A stretch of DNA of 36,008 nt from Arcobacter sp. (GCA_002733885.1 NVXJ01000004.1:130403-166410); one strand, 5' to 3'; positions 25,684 through 34,821 are shown, numbered from the stretch's first letter. Notes: generated from the sequence alone by a model not told the origin. Made by a program: numbers and translations.

Positions 25684-28145
25684 TGTTAGTTGTACCTTCT
25701 CACGGACATGATGGAATAGCTAAATACCTAAGAACGGGTGCAAAGGTCGGAAGAGATTTCACGCGTGACGAAATGGACAAGCGTGTTTTTTTAAATGGTG
25801 ATTTAGATGTCACTGATAAAATTATTCAATCTCTAAATACCAAAGATCGTTATATGCACTATACATTATCTTTCAAAGAAGATTATGTTAGTGAAGCTGA
25901 CCTTAAAAAATCTGTAGATGAGTTTAAAAAGTTTATGGGTTATGCCTTTAACCAATCAGAGTTTAATTTTTATGCAGAAGCTCACTTACCCAAGGTTAAG
26001 AGTTATCTCTCAAAAAAGGGCGAGGTTACTATAAAGAAGCCTCATATTCATATTGTTGTGCCTAATGTTAATTTACTTACTGGAAAGCAATTAAACCCAT
26101 TTGGATTTACAAAAAACAACCTTCATTATATAGATGGGTTTCAAGAAGTATTTAATGATACTTATAGTTTTGCAAGCCCAAAAAATAATCCTAAAAATGA
26201 AATGTCTCCTGAAAGTGAAATCATCTCAAGATTCAAAGGTGATTTGTTTGAAAGAAACAAGCCTGAGAAAGAAGATGTTTTAAACCATATACTAGAAAAT
26301 AAAATCACTTCTTATGATGACCTCAAAAAGTTTATTGAAAAAGAAGGGACTTTAAAAATTCGTAATGCTGGAAAGAAAAACGAATATTTGAATTTAAAAT
26401 ATCCACATCAAGCTCAAGGAATCAATCTCAAAGAATTCATGTTTACAAAAGAGTTTATTGAGGGGTTCTCATATCAAGACAAGGTGGATTTTTTATATGA
26501 CAAAAGCGAAAGTAACTATATAGAAAAAACTGAGCAAAAAGTTATAAACGAATATGAAAAAAGAGAAGCCAACCTGAAAGACTGGTACGAGTTCAGAGCC
26601 AAAGAGCTTAAGTACATTTCTACATCAACTAAGTTTTATAAAGAAGAATACAAGTTTCTATCAAAAGAAGAAAAGTTAGAAATTGTATCAATCAAAGAAA
26701 AGGAGTTTTATGAAAAATACAACCTGAGCGAGCAAATCAATAAAGAGCTTGAAGGTTTTAAAAATGGTACACAAGGCTTAGGAATCGCCAATAGCGATTT
26801 TTCAAATGATAATGTTATTTCTCAAAAGATTCATAACACTAAAGATGCTGAAAGATTAAAGGAAATTGCCATAGGAACTTCGGCGATGGAAATTTTTCAG
26901 TATCTAAAAAAAGAAAAGGGGGTGACTGAGCAAAAATATACAGTATCAACTAAGGGGGAATTTCTTATGGGGGAACGTAAATTAAATCAAGTTGAGTTTC
27001 TATCTCAAGAAATGAATATCAGTTCTATTGAGATAACCAGACTTCAAGACAGAATGCAAAATATAAAATTAAAAACACAAGGATTCCCGATGAAAGTAAA
27101 TATAAAAAGTGAAAATGATAAGGTCATTTATATGCAGATTGGATCAGCCGATGCTGCAGGCCGTTTTACTGGTATGATTCATGATAAGGCTGGTGGAAAG
27201 AGTAATGCTACTGCCTTTGTTGTTAATGACAAACTAATGTCCCTGGAGGCAATGAAATCAGATCATAAAGGTTTGTACGATGAGCTTATGTTTAAGCACA
27301 CTAACTTATTTGACGTAACCAAGAGCGAAGTGTATTCTAAAGAATTAAAAGCTACGTATATCAAAAATGATTTGAGCCTCACGGAACTAGGTAAAAATTA
27401 TGCTGCGTCTCAGCACAATTTCGCCGAACTACAACCTATTGAAATGGGTATCACCAAATTTGAAAATGCTAAGAAGTTGGATAAGAATTTTTTCCAAATT
27501 GCTAAAGAGTTTGTAGTATTAAAATATGACTCTGCTAAACAGAATATGAAGGCTGTCTTTAAAGCTAAGCCTGAACTTGCCGCAAGTAATGTAGTTTTAA
27601 CGCTACAGCTACAAGATATGAAAGTCGAGTTAGAAGCACTTAAGAGTTATAAAGCAGCTCAGGACATTCAGGCTCAGGTTTTATCAAATCAGAAACAAAA
27701 CGAAAAGGTTGAAGCAAAAGTCGATGAATATGAAAAAGAAAGCAAAATGACTTTCGGTGAAACTTTCAGTCATATCAAAGACACAAAAGAACTTGTTTTA
27801 GATTTGAAGCACATCAAAGAAAATGCACCTGAATATTACGACAAACTTCAGACCTCAAGAGAATTATTAACACATCTGAACAATGCCCCAAACAAAGACA
27901 GTTTAATTGAAATTGCCTCCAGCTCAAACACCCAAGAGGCTAAGGCTCTTAATATGATGCTAGATAATAAAATTCCTGTGAAAGATGCTTCAAGCGTTCA
28001 AAAGTTTGTCAAAGCTATTGAATCGGCGCAGTCTATATCTCAAGAACAAGGATTGCCGTTTGATAAGGTCATCAGCGAAGTTGTTAAGATTATGCAACAA
28101 GTTCAAAACGATAAGTCTAAATCAATGGAAGGAGCAGAGAGATGA
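25683..28145 (+). CDS. Relaxase
   Basis: The 820-residue protein carries an N-terminal relaxase domain (~1-180). The metal-binding signature KPHIHIVVPNVN (H121, H123) is preceded by YAEAHLPK with H101, giving the three histidines expected of the nicking enzyme. The earlier blocks GIAKYLRTGAKVGRDFTRDE and DRYMHYTLSFKED are typical of one relaxase clade. The nucleophilic tyrosine is not certain. The remainder is a long helical, lysine- and glutamate-rich region with no recognised helicase or primase motif. A relaxase nicks oriT and pilots the strand into the recipient. GAAGGAG precedes the ATG and the stop overlaps the coupling-protein start by 4 bp. Confidence 0.88.
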   Translation: MLVVPSHGHDGIAKYLRTGAKVGRDFTRDEMDKRVFLNGDLDVTDKIIQSLNTKDRYMHYTLSFKEDYVSEADLKKSVDEFKKFMGYAFNQSEFNFYAEAHLPKVKSYLSKKGEVTIKKPHIHIVVPNVNLLTGKQLNPFGFTKNNLHYIDGFQEVFNDTYSFASPKNNPKNEMSPESEIISRFKGDLFERNKPEKEDVLNHILENKITSYDDLKKFIEKEGTLKIRNAGKKNEYLNLKYPHQAQGINLKEFMFTKEFIEGFSYQDKVDFLYDKSESNYIEKTEQKVINEYEKREANLKDWYEFRAKELKYISTSTKFYKEEYKFLSKEEKLEIVSIKEKEFYEKYNLSEQINKELEGFKNGTQGLGIANSDFSNDNVISQKIHNTKDAERLKEIAIGTSAMEIFQYLKKEKGVTEQKYTVSTKGEFLMGERKLNQVEFLSQEMNISSIEITRLQDRMQNIKLKTQGFPMKVNIKSENDKVIYMQIGSADAAGRFTGMIHDKAGGKSNATAFVVNDKLMSLEAMKSDHKGLYDELMFKHTNLFDVTKSEVYSKELKATYIKNDLSLTELGKNYAASQHNFAELQPIEMGITKFENAKKLDKNFFQIAKEFVVLKYDSAKQNMKAVFKAKPELAASNVVLTLQLQDMKVELEALKSYKAAQDIQAQVLSNQKQNEKVEAKVDEYEKESKMTFGETFSHIKDTKELVLDLKHIKENAPEYYDKLQTSRELLTHLNNAPNKDSLIEIASSSNTQEAKALNMMLDNKIPVKDASSVQKFVKAIESAQSISQEQGLPFDKVISEVVKIMQQVQNDKSKSMEGAER

Positions 28146-29722
28146 CTTTCTCTGCCTCAGACTTCATGATGTATTCATTTTTCGCGATGGTCACTCTTGC
28201 GTTTTGGTTCCCGCGCAATAGAGAGAAAGACGGTTTTTTAGTGATGAAATATCAAAAGACATCAAAACAAAACCCAATAACCCAAGTCTCTGGCCATAGC
28301 TGGACTAGCTTTGAAGATATTCAGTATAAGCTTCCTAATTTAAATAAACCGACCTCGATCCATCTTGATAATTTTAAGTTCTTCAAATCTAATCGCACCA
28401 ACAAAAGTGGTATTGACGCTATTTTAAGAACTATGCCAAGGCGGTATAGACGTAGGATTGAAAAGAAGACTAAAGCTTATATTGAAGCTCTTACAACCAC
28501 AAAAGGACTTGTTTTTGTTGGAGAAATGGGTTCGGGAAAAACTGTAACATTTAATCATTTACTATCTCAAAACTTTTATAATAGAGCCTTAATACATGAT
28601 GCAAAAATGGATTATATAAAATACTTTTTTAGATACGGCGTTGATATTCTAATGAATCCGTTCGACAGCAGAAATACAGTGTGGGATATACTATCTGAGT
28701 CCCCTACGACTATTGAAACATTCTTTTCTAATCTCATGACAGCAATTGCTGGCGGTAAAATTGATTATTTCAGTGCAGCAGCACAGAAGAAATTTCGAGA
28801 CATTGCCCTTAAAACAACTTTTTTGGAAGGCGATCCAATACTAAAATGGAAAAAGTTCACACAAGACGTAGAAGATTTATTTTATGAGGTTAAGACGTCT
28901 GACCAGCGTTCGGAAAAAGATGTCATAAGTTCTATGGACCAGGTCTTAGACATATTCAAGTTAATGTCATATCAGATCCAAAACGGCCAAGAAACTTTTA
29001 CCATAAGAGGCTTTTTTGCAAAAAACAATCAAAATAAAATATTTTTAGCAAACAACTCGGAATTTGAAAAAAGTCTCAATCCTCTGTTTGGTGCTTTTCT
29101 AGCTTGTTTTTCTCAAATCCATATGTCTATTCCAGACACAAAAAAAGACCTTACTCTCTATCTTCTGGATGAGTACCTAAGCTTTGCCAGTATTATTGAT
29201 GAGACAAGTCGTCGTCGTCTTCATACTATGATTAGGTCAAAAGGTGGAATGCTCTACGTAGGTTTGCAGGGTATTCCTGGATCAGATAAAAAATTAGAAG
29301 AAGATCTCACTAGCTCTGCCTTTGCCTATATGATCTTTTCTGTGAAAGGAAAAAATAATAAAGCGTTTGTCCAAACCCTTATCGGAATATGGAAATACCA
29401 AAAAATGAATATCTCAAAATCTAATAGTGGAGAAACAATCAGTTGGAGTGAACCTGAAGAAAAAATATTAGAGGAAGCTGAGATAGACATGCTCGCTCAG
29501 GATTACTCACACGTGACGATTATACCAACCGAGGGTATTCTGTATAAGGGTACGTCTCCACTAATTGAATTAACGGCGCGCACCGAGCCATTTGAGAGAT
29601 ATGATCTAATACCTTTTGTAAAGCATATTATTGGATCGAATGAGAAATTTGAAGAACGTATTAAGAATGAAAAAAATACCGACAACAAAATCGCAGCAGC
29701 AGCAGCCAACATCACAAAATAA
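28142..29722 (+). CDS. Type IV coupling protein, VirD4/TraD-like
   Basis: The 526-residue protein has one N-terminal membrane segment (~7-24), a Walker A motif GEMGSGKT (127-134) and a Walker B strand LYLLDEYLSFA (~339-349) in the arrangement of TraD/VirD4 coupling ATPases. Coupling proteins bring the relaxase-DNA complex to the transfer channel. It has a single membrane segment where many members have two. The ATGA overlap with the relaxase and an AAGGAG ribosome-binding site show translational coupling. It is not VirB4, whose N-terminal domain is absent. Confidence 0.87.
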   Translation: MTFSASDFMMYSFFAMVTLAFWFPRNREKDGFLVMKYQKTSKQNPITQVSGHSWTSFEDIQYKLPNLNKPTSIHLDNFKFFKSNRTNKSGIDAILRTMPRRYRRRIEKKTKAYIEALTTTKGLVFVGEMGSGKTVTFNHLLSQNFYNRALIHDAKMDYIKYFFRYGVDILMNPFDSRNTVWDILSESPTTIETFFSNLMTAIAGGKIDYFSAAAQKKFRDIALKTTFLEGDPILKWKKFTQDVEDLFYEVKTSDQRSEKDVISSMDQVLDIFKLMSYQIQNGQETFTIRGFFAKNNQNKIFLANNSEFEKSLNPLFGAFLACFSQIHMSIPDTKKDLTLYLLDEYLSFASIIDETSRRRLHTMIRSKGGMLYVGLQGIPGSDKKLEEDLTSSAFAYMIFSVKGKNNKAFVQTLIGIWKYQKMNISKSNSGETISWSEPEEKILEEAEIDMLAQDYSHVTIIPTEGILYKGTSPLIELTARTEPFERYDLIPFVKHIIGSNEKFEERIKNEKNTDNKIAAAAANITK

Positions 29723-29737
29723 GTTAAAGGGTACAAC

Positions 29738-29971
29738 ATGTTAAAAAAACTTAGTGGAATTGAGAATTATTTCCAGATATTAGATCTTATTGAAAAAGCA
29801 TCAGAATTTGACTCAACTGTTAAAGAAGAACTTAATGGCTTTATTGAAGAAAGAAACGATTTGAAAAAGCATTATGGCCCTAAGTATATTTCTTCGGGAG
29901 CAGGTATTCAGATAGAAAGTGAGATAAATGATTATATTGAGTATATGATTATTATTGCTTTAAGTCTCTAG
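29738..29971 (+). CDS. Small hypothetical protein
   Basis: The 77-residue helical, acidic protein follows the coupling-protein gene by 15 bp, with AAAGGG 7 bases before its ATG. No domain or membrane segment is recognised. It is the last gene of the transfer run and is followed by a probable terminator at 30009. Confidence 0.65.
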   Translation: MLKKLSGIENYFQILDLIEKASEFDSTVKEELNGFIEERNDLKKHYGPKYISSGAGIQIESEINDYIEYMIIIALSL

Positions 29972-30008
29972 TAAAAAGGTCTTTTTTTATTTATACAAAA
30001 AAGAGCAG

Positions 30009-30035
30009 ACAACCGAAGGGCGATAGGTTGTTTTT
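30009..30035 (+). terminator. Probable Rho-independent terminator of the transfer operon
   Basis: ACAACC (30009-30014) and GGTTGT (30026-30031) form a 6-bp stem with an 11-base loop and run into TTTTT (30031-30035). It lies ~38 bp after the last forward gene of the run. The stem is short, so efficiency is uncertain. Confidence 0.5.
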
Positions 30036-30210
30036 GATAAGTGTTACAATATAACAAATAAGTTCTTTCTTGTTTTCGTCTCTTTTATCCGTTAACCTAT
30101 TCTTCTGTGGCTTCGATCCTACTAATTAAATGAAAAGGAGATTTAAGCTTTTCCCCATCATTCTATTTAAAAAAATTAGATAAAATACAAAAACATACAA
30201 AAGGGCTAAA

Positions 30211-30297
30211 ATGATAAAAATTGACGAAAACACTTCTCATAATGGAACTAAACGAAGCTGTAAACCTTTAAGTACTAAATCAAGTACATATAAATAA
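30211..30297 (+). CDS. Possible 28-residue peptide
   Basis: In the 400-bp gap 29972-30370 the only frame with a plausible start is this one: ATG with AAAGGG 6 bases upstream, encoding a basic polar peptide beginning MIKIDENTSHNGTKRSCKPL. The remainder of the gap holds the terminator at 30009, a hairpin at 30308 and AT-rich sequence without further signal. The reading is weak. Confidence 0.25.
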   Translation: MIKIDENTSHNGTKRSCKPLSTKSSTYK

Positions 30298-30307
30298 GCA
30301 AGGTTTT

Positions 30308-30334
30308 GGGTGATCTAAATATTTTGATACACCC
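30308..30334. terminator. Hairpin downstream of the reverse cargo operon
   Basis: GGGTGATC (30308-30315) pairs with GAT-A-CACCC (30326-30334) with one bulged base. It sits 37 bp beyond the stop of the reverse-strand membrane-protein gene, where a terminator is expected, but neither flank has a convincing T run. Confidence 0.35.
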
Positions 30335-30370
30335 TTACTCAGTTTTCACCCCATATAAAACTGTTATATC

Positions 30371-31333
30371 CTAATTCATACTCTTACTGCTATTTTGTAA
30401 AGTAATGTTAGTTGGGGTAAGAACGGATTTTATTGATTTATTTTTAATAATTTTTAGATTAATTTTTTCATCCGTATTCTTCTCTAAGAAAAAGAAATTG
30501 TCTTTTGTGATTGCTATTAGCTTTAAATTTTTGAAAGCAGACAAGTTGTTATCATACGAAACTACTTTTGTAGAATTTTCAACTGTTAAATCATTCACCA
30601 AATTTTTATTTTGTTTTTTAACATCTTCTTGTATAAATGTCACACTCTTAAAAAAAATGAATGTAAAAATAAAAAATATAACTGCCACCATAAATTCTGG
30701 GTTTTTCAATTGAACATAATTAAGGTATTTTTTCTTTTTCAAGAATACCCGCAATACCAAAAGAAAAAGAAAAGTCACTAAAAAAATCCAAACCAATTGA
30801 GAAATAGCACCCGATCCAAATGCTGTTATTGTTCCTTTTAAAATCATTTCATGCATATCTAATTTAGGAGTTAAGCCTTCTAATAGACCTATACTTTTCC
30901 AAAGAAATTTATGCCAATACATACCTAAAAAATAAAACATCAATCCTAATAGAGAAAACAGGACTGATGATAAGAGAGTAACCTGTGGTAAAAGCTCTAA
31001 AATCATACTTTTTTTTCGTGTATTTAATTGAATTTCTACTTTTTCATTTATTACTTTTTCTATCTCTTCGTTTATTCTTTCATTGATTCTTTCATCAATC
31101 TCAATTAAGTCGTCATAACAAACTGCCAAAGCACAATCTAATTTGAGTGCTTTATTTATATGAGTAGTTGCCTCTATTAACAAAATAGTGGTCATTCTAT
31201 CAGACTTAAATGTTTTAAAGCTATCATTTAAAGACTTTTGTAACCCTTTTATCATATTAATATCTTTAACTTCAACAATTGTTTTTAAAATCGCACTTAC
31301 TTTATATAATTGGTTAATATGCTTATCATTCAA
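30371..31333 (-). CDS. Four-helix membrane protein with N-terminal helical domain
   Basis: The 320-residue protein has a cytoplasmic helical region (~1-108) ending in the charged ERINERINEEIEKVINEKVE helix. About four membrane segments follow (~112-142, 165-192, 195-215 and 222-242), and a polar C-terminal region. It begins at a TTG (31333) preceded by GAAGGA 9 bases upstream, and the TTGA overlap with the nuclease stop shows translational coupling. The family is not recognised. A membrane protein at the end of a nuclease operon could anchor, sense, export or execute the response; none of these is shown by the sequence. Confidence 0.72.
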   Translation of the reverse strand: MNDKHINQLYKVSAILKTIVEVKDINMIKGLQKSLNDSFKTFKSDRMTTILLIEATTHINKALKLDCALAVCYDDLIEIDERINERINEEIEKVINEKVEIQLNTRKKSMILELLPQVTLLSSVLFSLLGLMFYFLGMYWHKFLWKSIGLLEGLTPKLDMHEMILKGTITAFGSGAISQLVWIFLVTFLFLLVLRVFLKKKKYLNYVQLKNPEFMVAVIFFIFTFIFFKSVTFIQEDVKKQNKNLVNDLTVENSTKVVSYDNNLSAFKNLKLIAITKDNFFFLEKNTDEKINLKIIKNKSIKSVLTPTNITLQNSSKSMN

Positions 31334-31890
31334 TTTGATTGTTCCTTCATATATTCAAATATTTTTATTTTACGTACTTTTTCCCATTTGTCAACGGGAT
31401 CTTCTTCGTTCCATACCTTCATCATCTTACTCTCTTGCTTCGAAAGAGGGATATTATATGTTTTGTTCATATATAAATAGATTCGGGCTATATCACCTCG
31501 TTTGGAAGGGTTAATATAAGCACGTCTTTGTTTAAAGTCCACTTGGAAAGACACTTTCCCATATTGCCCGATAATTGGTTCACTTATTCCATAACGGAAG
31601 TTACTCCTATCAGCATTTAACTCACCAATAGCAGGAACTAAGTTCATCATGTCTGCTTGGATTATTCTATACTGTTTAGAGATCTTTTGGCAGCACCTAC
31701 GACCTTTAAACGATTTTCCTTTATTACTAATACATTTTGAATCTCCATCACGCCAGCAAGAGAAGTGACGACCAAAGTTTTCTGCTGGCATAACGTGTTC
31801 CCATTCTATTCGTCTAGCACGTTGGTTGATCTTGCCTTTTTTAGTTCGTTCGTTACGAGGCTTGTAATCGCAGCTCTTACGATCAATCAT
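31330..31890 (-). CDS. Endonuclease I family nuclease lacking the usual N-terminus
   Basis: The 186-residue protein matches the EndA/Dns/Vvn non-specific nuclease family. RRIEWEHVMPAENFG carries the metal-binding glutamate and catalytic histidine (E31, H32). MNLVPAIGELNADRSNFRYG carries the metal-ligand asparagine (N92), and GDIARIYLYMNKTYNI and PVDKWEKVR follow. Family members normally have a signal peptide and ~45 further residues including a FYCGC-type segment before the point where this protein begins (RKSCDYKPR). Here the frame is closed by a stop 8 codons upstream of the ATG. It would therefore be a cytoplasmic form with its active site intact. It lies 16 bp after the DUF2971-like gene and overlaps the membrane-protein gene. 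Confidence 0.87.
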   Translation of the reverse strand: MIDRKSCDYKPRNERTKKGKINQRARRIEWEHVMPAENFGRHFSCWRDGDSKCISNKGKSFKGRRCCQKISKQYRIIQADMMNLVPAIGELNADRSNFRYGISEPIIGQYGKVSFQVDFKQRRAYINPSKRGDIARIYLYMNKTYNIPLSKQESKMMKVWNEEDPVDKWEKVRKIKIFEYMKEQSN

Positions 31891-31906
31891 ATTCTTTTTA
31901 TTTTGC

Positions 31907-33343
31907 TCATTTAGTTAAAAACCCAATTTTTTGGTGTTGTATGTTTTTTTTCTTATGACAATAATAAGCTTGATAAAACTTAAAGTCATTTCTTTGATGA
32001 GAATTGCATTTCTTTTTTATTATTTCAAATATTTTTGCTTTATCTTCTAAAGAAGTTTTTATTCCAAATATTAAGCCTTTTAAACTATTGAAATTGTACG
32101 TTTTCATCCTTTGTTCCACAGTTGTTTCATCTTCAAATATACTGCTTAAAATCAGACGATATTCATTTTCATATTTCCAATCTTTTGTTTTAGTTAGAAT
32201 GTCACGATGAAAAATATTCCAATAATTTTTTCTCCATGAGTCTGTATTATTTAAAATACCGTCTGCACATTGGCTAATGGTTTTATTATCACCTTGATAC
32301 CAAGTTGATAGCAGTTTAGGAACTGGTAATCTACCAAGTAAGCTAAAAAAATCAATGCCGATAAATTCATTTTCATACTCTACGGGTTTGAACTCGAATT
32401 TTCTATTTGTTGAACTATCCATCCCATTTAAATTAAGTAAATTATTCTGATCTGCCTCAAATATAAGGCAAACTCCTTGATGACTATCTCCATAATGTCC
32501 CCAAACTGAAGAGTTATGTGATTCCGTCATAAAACATGAAGTGTACCACTTTGGATATAGGAGAATCTCTAAGCCATTAATATATTTTTCTACAAAATCT
32601 ATTAGTACAAAATTCCTATTTGGAAAATCAAATATGAAGTTTTGATTTATATTTCTAGTTAGCTTAATATCATCAGTAATCATTTTTTGAATTCTAAAAA
32701 TTTCTTCTATCTTATCATCATGATCATTCTCCAGAATCATTTTCTCAACTGCATCAATCATTTTTGTAGTTTGTTCCATTATCCCTGTATCAAAAGAATA
32801 AGGAGTAGCTCTTTCGGGGATGAAGTTTTTTTTCACAAAATTTTCTTCTATTATTTCTATTGCAATATGATGGACAGAACTTAAATACATGTTTAGTTCA
32901 TTAGAACTAATAGCTGTAGTTCTAGTAGAAACTTTTTCTATGAACTCTTGGCAAATCTCAAAAAACTCTGTAGAGATATTTTCAAATAGTTGTTCATATT
33001 CCTTAGTCTCAAAATCATTGTAAGTCTTGAATACTGGTATATCTTTATCAAGTATTGTGTAATGTTCTTCTCCAGATATAATCAATAATTGACTTACCTG
33101 TTCAAGACATAGAAGGTAATGTCTAAATAGGTTTTTCCAAACTATAGTATCTCCACTAAAAAAGATATTTCGAAAGCCTTCCATTGGGTCATTTAATTCT
33201 TCTGGAGAAGCGAAAAATATAGTTTGTTCTTCTAACTCGTTATCTTTTCCTAAGAGCCGATCAATACTTCGAAATCTATAATATGTATTATGAATTTTAT
33301 ATCCTGAGTAACAATATTTTATATGCCAGGATTGTACCATCAT
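31907..33343 (-). CDS. DUF2971-like protein
   Basis: The 478-residue soluble protein begins with the DUF2971 signature: YYRFRSIDRLLG (21-32), IFFASPEELNDPMEGFR (42-58). Later come the CFMTESHNSSVWGHYGD and GVCLIFE blocks and WKYENEYRLIL near residue 405. The function of DUF2971 is not established to my knowledge. The central ~200 residues are an insertion-like helical region compared with short DUF2971 proteins (~250-300). The ATG at 33343 has no clear ribosome-binding site; a second ATG follows immediately. It is the first gene of a three-gene reverse operon and is divergent from the RelA/SpoT-domain gene. Confidence 0.82.
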   Translation of the reverse strand: MMVQSWHIKYCYSGYKIHNTYYRFRSIDRLLGKDNELEEQTIFFASPEELNDPMEGFRNIFFSGDTIVWKNLFRHYLLCLEQVSQLLIISGEEHYTILDKDIPVFKTYNDFETKEYEQLFENISTEFFEICQEFIEKVSTRTTAISSNELNMYLSSVHHIAIEIIEENFVKKNFIPERATPYSFDTGIMEQTTKMIDAVEKMILENDHDDKIEEIFRIQKMITDDIKLTRNINQNFIFDFPNRNFVLIDFVEKYINGLEILLYPKWYTSCFMTESHNSSVWGHYGDSHQGVCLIFEADQNNLLNLNGMDSSTNRKFEFKPVEYENEFIGIDFFSLLGRLPVPKLLSTWYQGDNKTISQCADGILNNTDSWRKNYWNIFHRDILTKTKDWKYENEYRLILSSIFEDETTVEQRMKTYNFNSLKGLIFGIKTSLEDKAKIFEIIKKKCNSHQRNDFKFYQAYYCHKKKNIQHQKIGFLTK

Positions 33344-33598
33344 TTAAGCATTGTTCAGTTTATTAGGGCTTAACATATAATTATTGAAATATTAAAAAAA
33401 AGTATTTTAAAAAGAATAATTGTAAGAATCACATGATAGAATGCAAATACAGTAAAAATATGGTTTTATCCATCATTGCAATACTAAACTAATTTGATAA
33501 AAGGCCAAAGACAATCAAGCCTTCGACTTTAAGTATGCCGCTTCATAAAACGCATAGTTTTTGTTAGCAATAAAAAAAAGCACTCCTAGAAGGGAACA

Positions 33599-34723
33599 AT
33601 GAAATATTCAAGAAATAGAGTAAAAAAAGCAGGGAAAGAACTAGCTGAAAATAAGAATGTATCTGAGTCAATGGATATTTTGTCATTTTGGAGAGCAAAA
33701 CACGCAAGTCCATTAGAAAGAGCATATAAGTTGATTGAAAAAGAAGTTTCAAATATCAGTAGTTCATCAGATAAAAGGTTTGCCCCTGTTATAGCAAAAA
33801 GATTAAAAAGAACAAATTCCATACTAAAGAAATTAACGAGAACAGATCTTAATACTGACCTGCATACGATGAATGATATAGGCGGATGTAGAGTAATCTT
33901 ATCAAGTAGAAAAAAAGTAGACAAGCTTTGTAAAGTACTTGAGAAAAAAGATATATTTAAAATTAGACGTGACTATATTACCACCCCAAAAAAGAGTGGT
34001 TACAGGAGCATTCATTTAATTGGAAAGTTTAACGCAGGTGATAGAGATTTACCTATAGAGTTACAAGTTCGTACTAAAACGCAACATGCTTGGGCTACTG
34101 CTTTAGAAATTGTTGATATTTTTACTAGACAATCTATCAAGACTAATTCTGGAGAAAAGGATTGGGTAGATTTTTTTTCACATGTTTCAAAGTTATTCGA
34201 GATATTAGAAAAAAATCCATTGCTATTGGGTGAGTCACTTGAAAATATCGCTGCTCAATTCGCACTTGACATGAATAACAGTGACTTAGAGTACTCATTT
34301 TTTAAAACCTATGAATATATAAAAAATCTAAATATTATAAATAGATTTGAGGCGTTTTCGTCTTCTTTAAATGTTACAGCCAATCATATAGAAGATAAAA
34401 AAATAGAAGGTTATGTATTAATAAAAATCACAATAATGCCAAAAAATATTAGCTTAGAGGAAGCTTTTTTCCCAATTGATAAAATAGAAGAAGCGACAGA
34501 TAAATTTATTGAACTAGAAAAAGAAACACTTTCTGAAAATGATATTATTGTTGCCTTGGTTTCAACTAATGCAATTGGAGGTATAGAAGAAGCGTATCCT
34601 AATTATTTTGCAGATGCAGAAGTCTTTTTAAGTTACCTTAAAATTATTACATTCGTTTATAAACATGTGAACCCTGGGTACATAAGACTTTTCAATAGAT
34701 TTCGCTTTAATATTGGAAGGTGA
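33599..34723 (+). CDS. Stand-alone RelA/SpoT synthetase-domain protein
   Basis: The 374-residue protein has a (p)ppGpp-synthetase-like nucleotidyltransferase domain (~55-200). LHTMNDIGGCRVIL carries the metal-binding aspartate (D93), followed by SGYRSIHLIG (133-142), and ELQVRTKTQHAWATALE carries the glutamate E154. No HD hydrolase domain and no TGS/ACT regulatory domains are present, so it is not the housekeeping RelA/SpoT. The ~170-residue C-terminal part is unrecognised. Such proteins either make alarmones or act as toxic synthetases that pyrophosphorylate nucleotides or tRNA (toxSAS/CapRel type). The position in a mobile element and beside other cargo favours a defence or toxin role, by inference. 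GAAGGG lies 4 bases before the ATG. Confidence 0.85.
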   Translation: MKYSRNRVKKAGKELAENKNVSESMDILSFWRAKHASPLERAYKLIEKEVSNISSSSDKRFAPVIAKRLKRTNSILKKLTRTDLNTDLHTMNDIGGCRVILSSRKKVDKLCKVLEKKDIFKIRRDYITTPKKSGYRSIHLIGKFNAGDRDLPIELQVRTKTQHAWATALEIVDIFTRQSIKTNSGEKDWVDFFSHVSKLFEILEKNPLLLGESLENIAAQFALDMNNSDLEYSFFKTYEYIKNLNIINRFEAFSSSLNVTANHIEDKKIEGYVLIKITIMPKNISLEEAFFPIDKIEEATDKFIELEKETLSENDIIVALVSTNAIGGIEEAYPNYFADAEVFLSYLKIITFVYKHVNPGYIRLFNRFRFNIGR

Positions 34724-34821
34724 TATGTATTGGATATTATCCTACGTACCCAGACCTAAAAATAGTTATAGACTACACATTTAAAATAATTACAATTGAT
34801 AAAATGAAATGCAAGATTTGA

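Noticed and set aside
29972-30370. A full gene in the 400-bp gap after the transfer operon
   Set aside because: Only a weak 28-codon frame was found; the rest has frequent stops in all frames.
30405-30713. Forward frame opposite the membrane-protein gene, considered as an antitoxin
   Set aside because: Composition is phenylalanine/serine-rich as expected from the reverse complement of a lysine-rich gene, and it lacks a ribosome-binding site.
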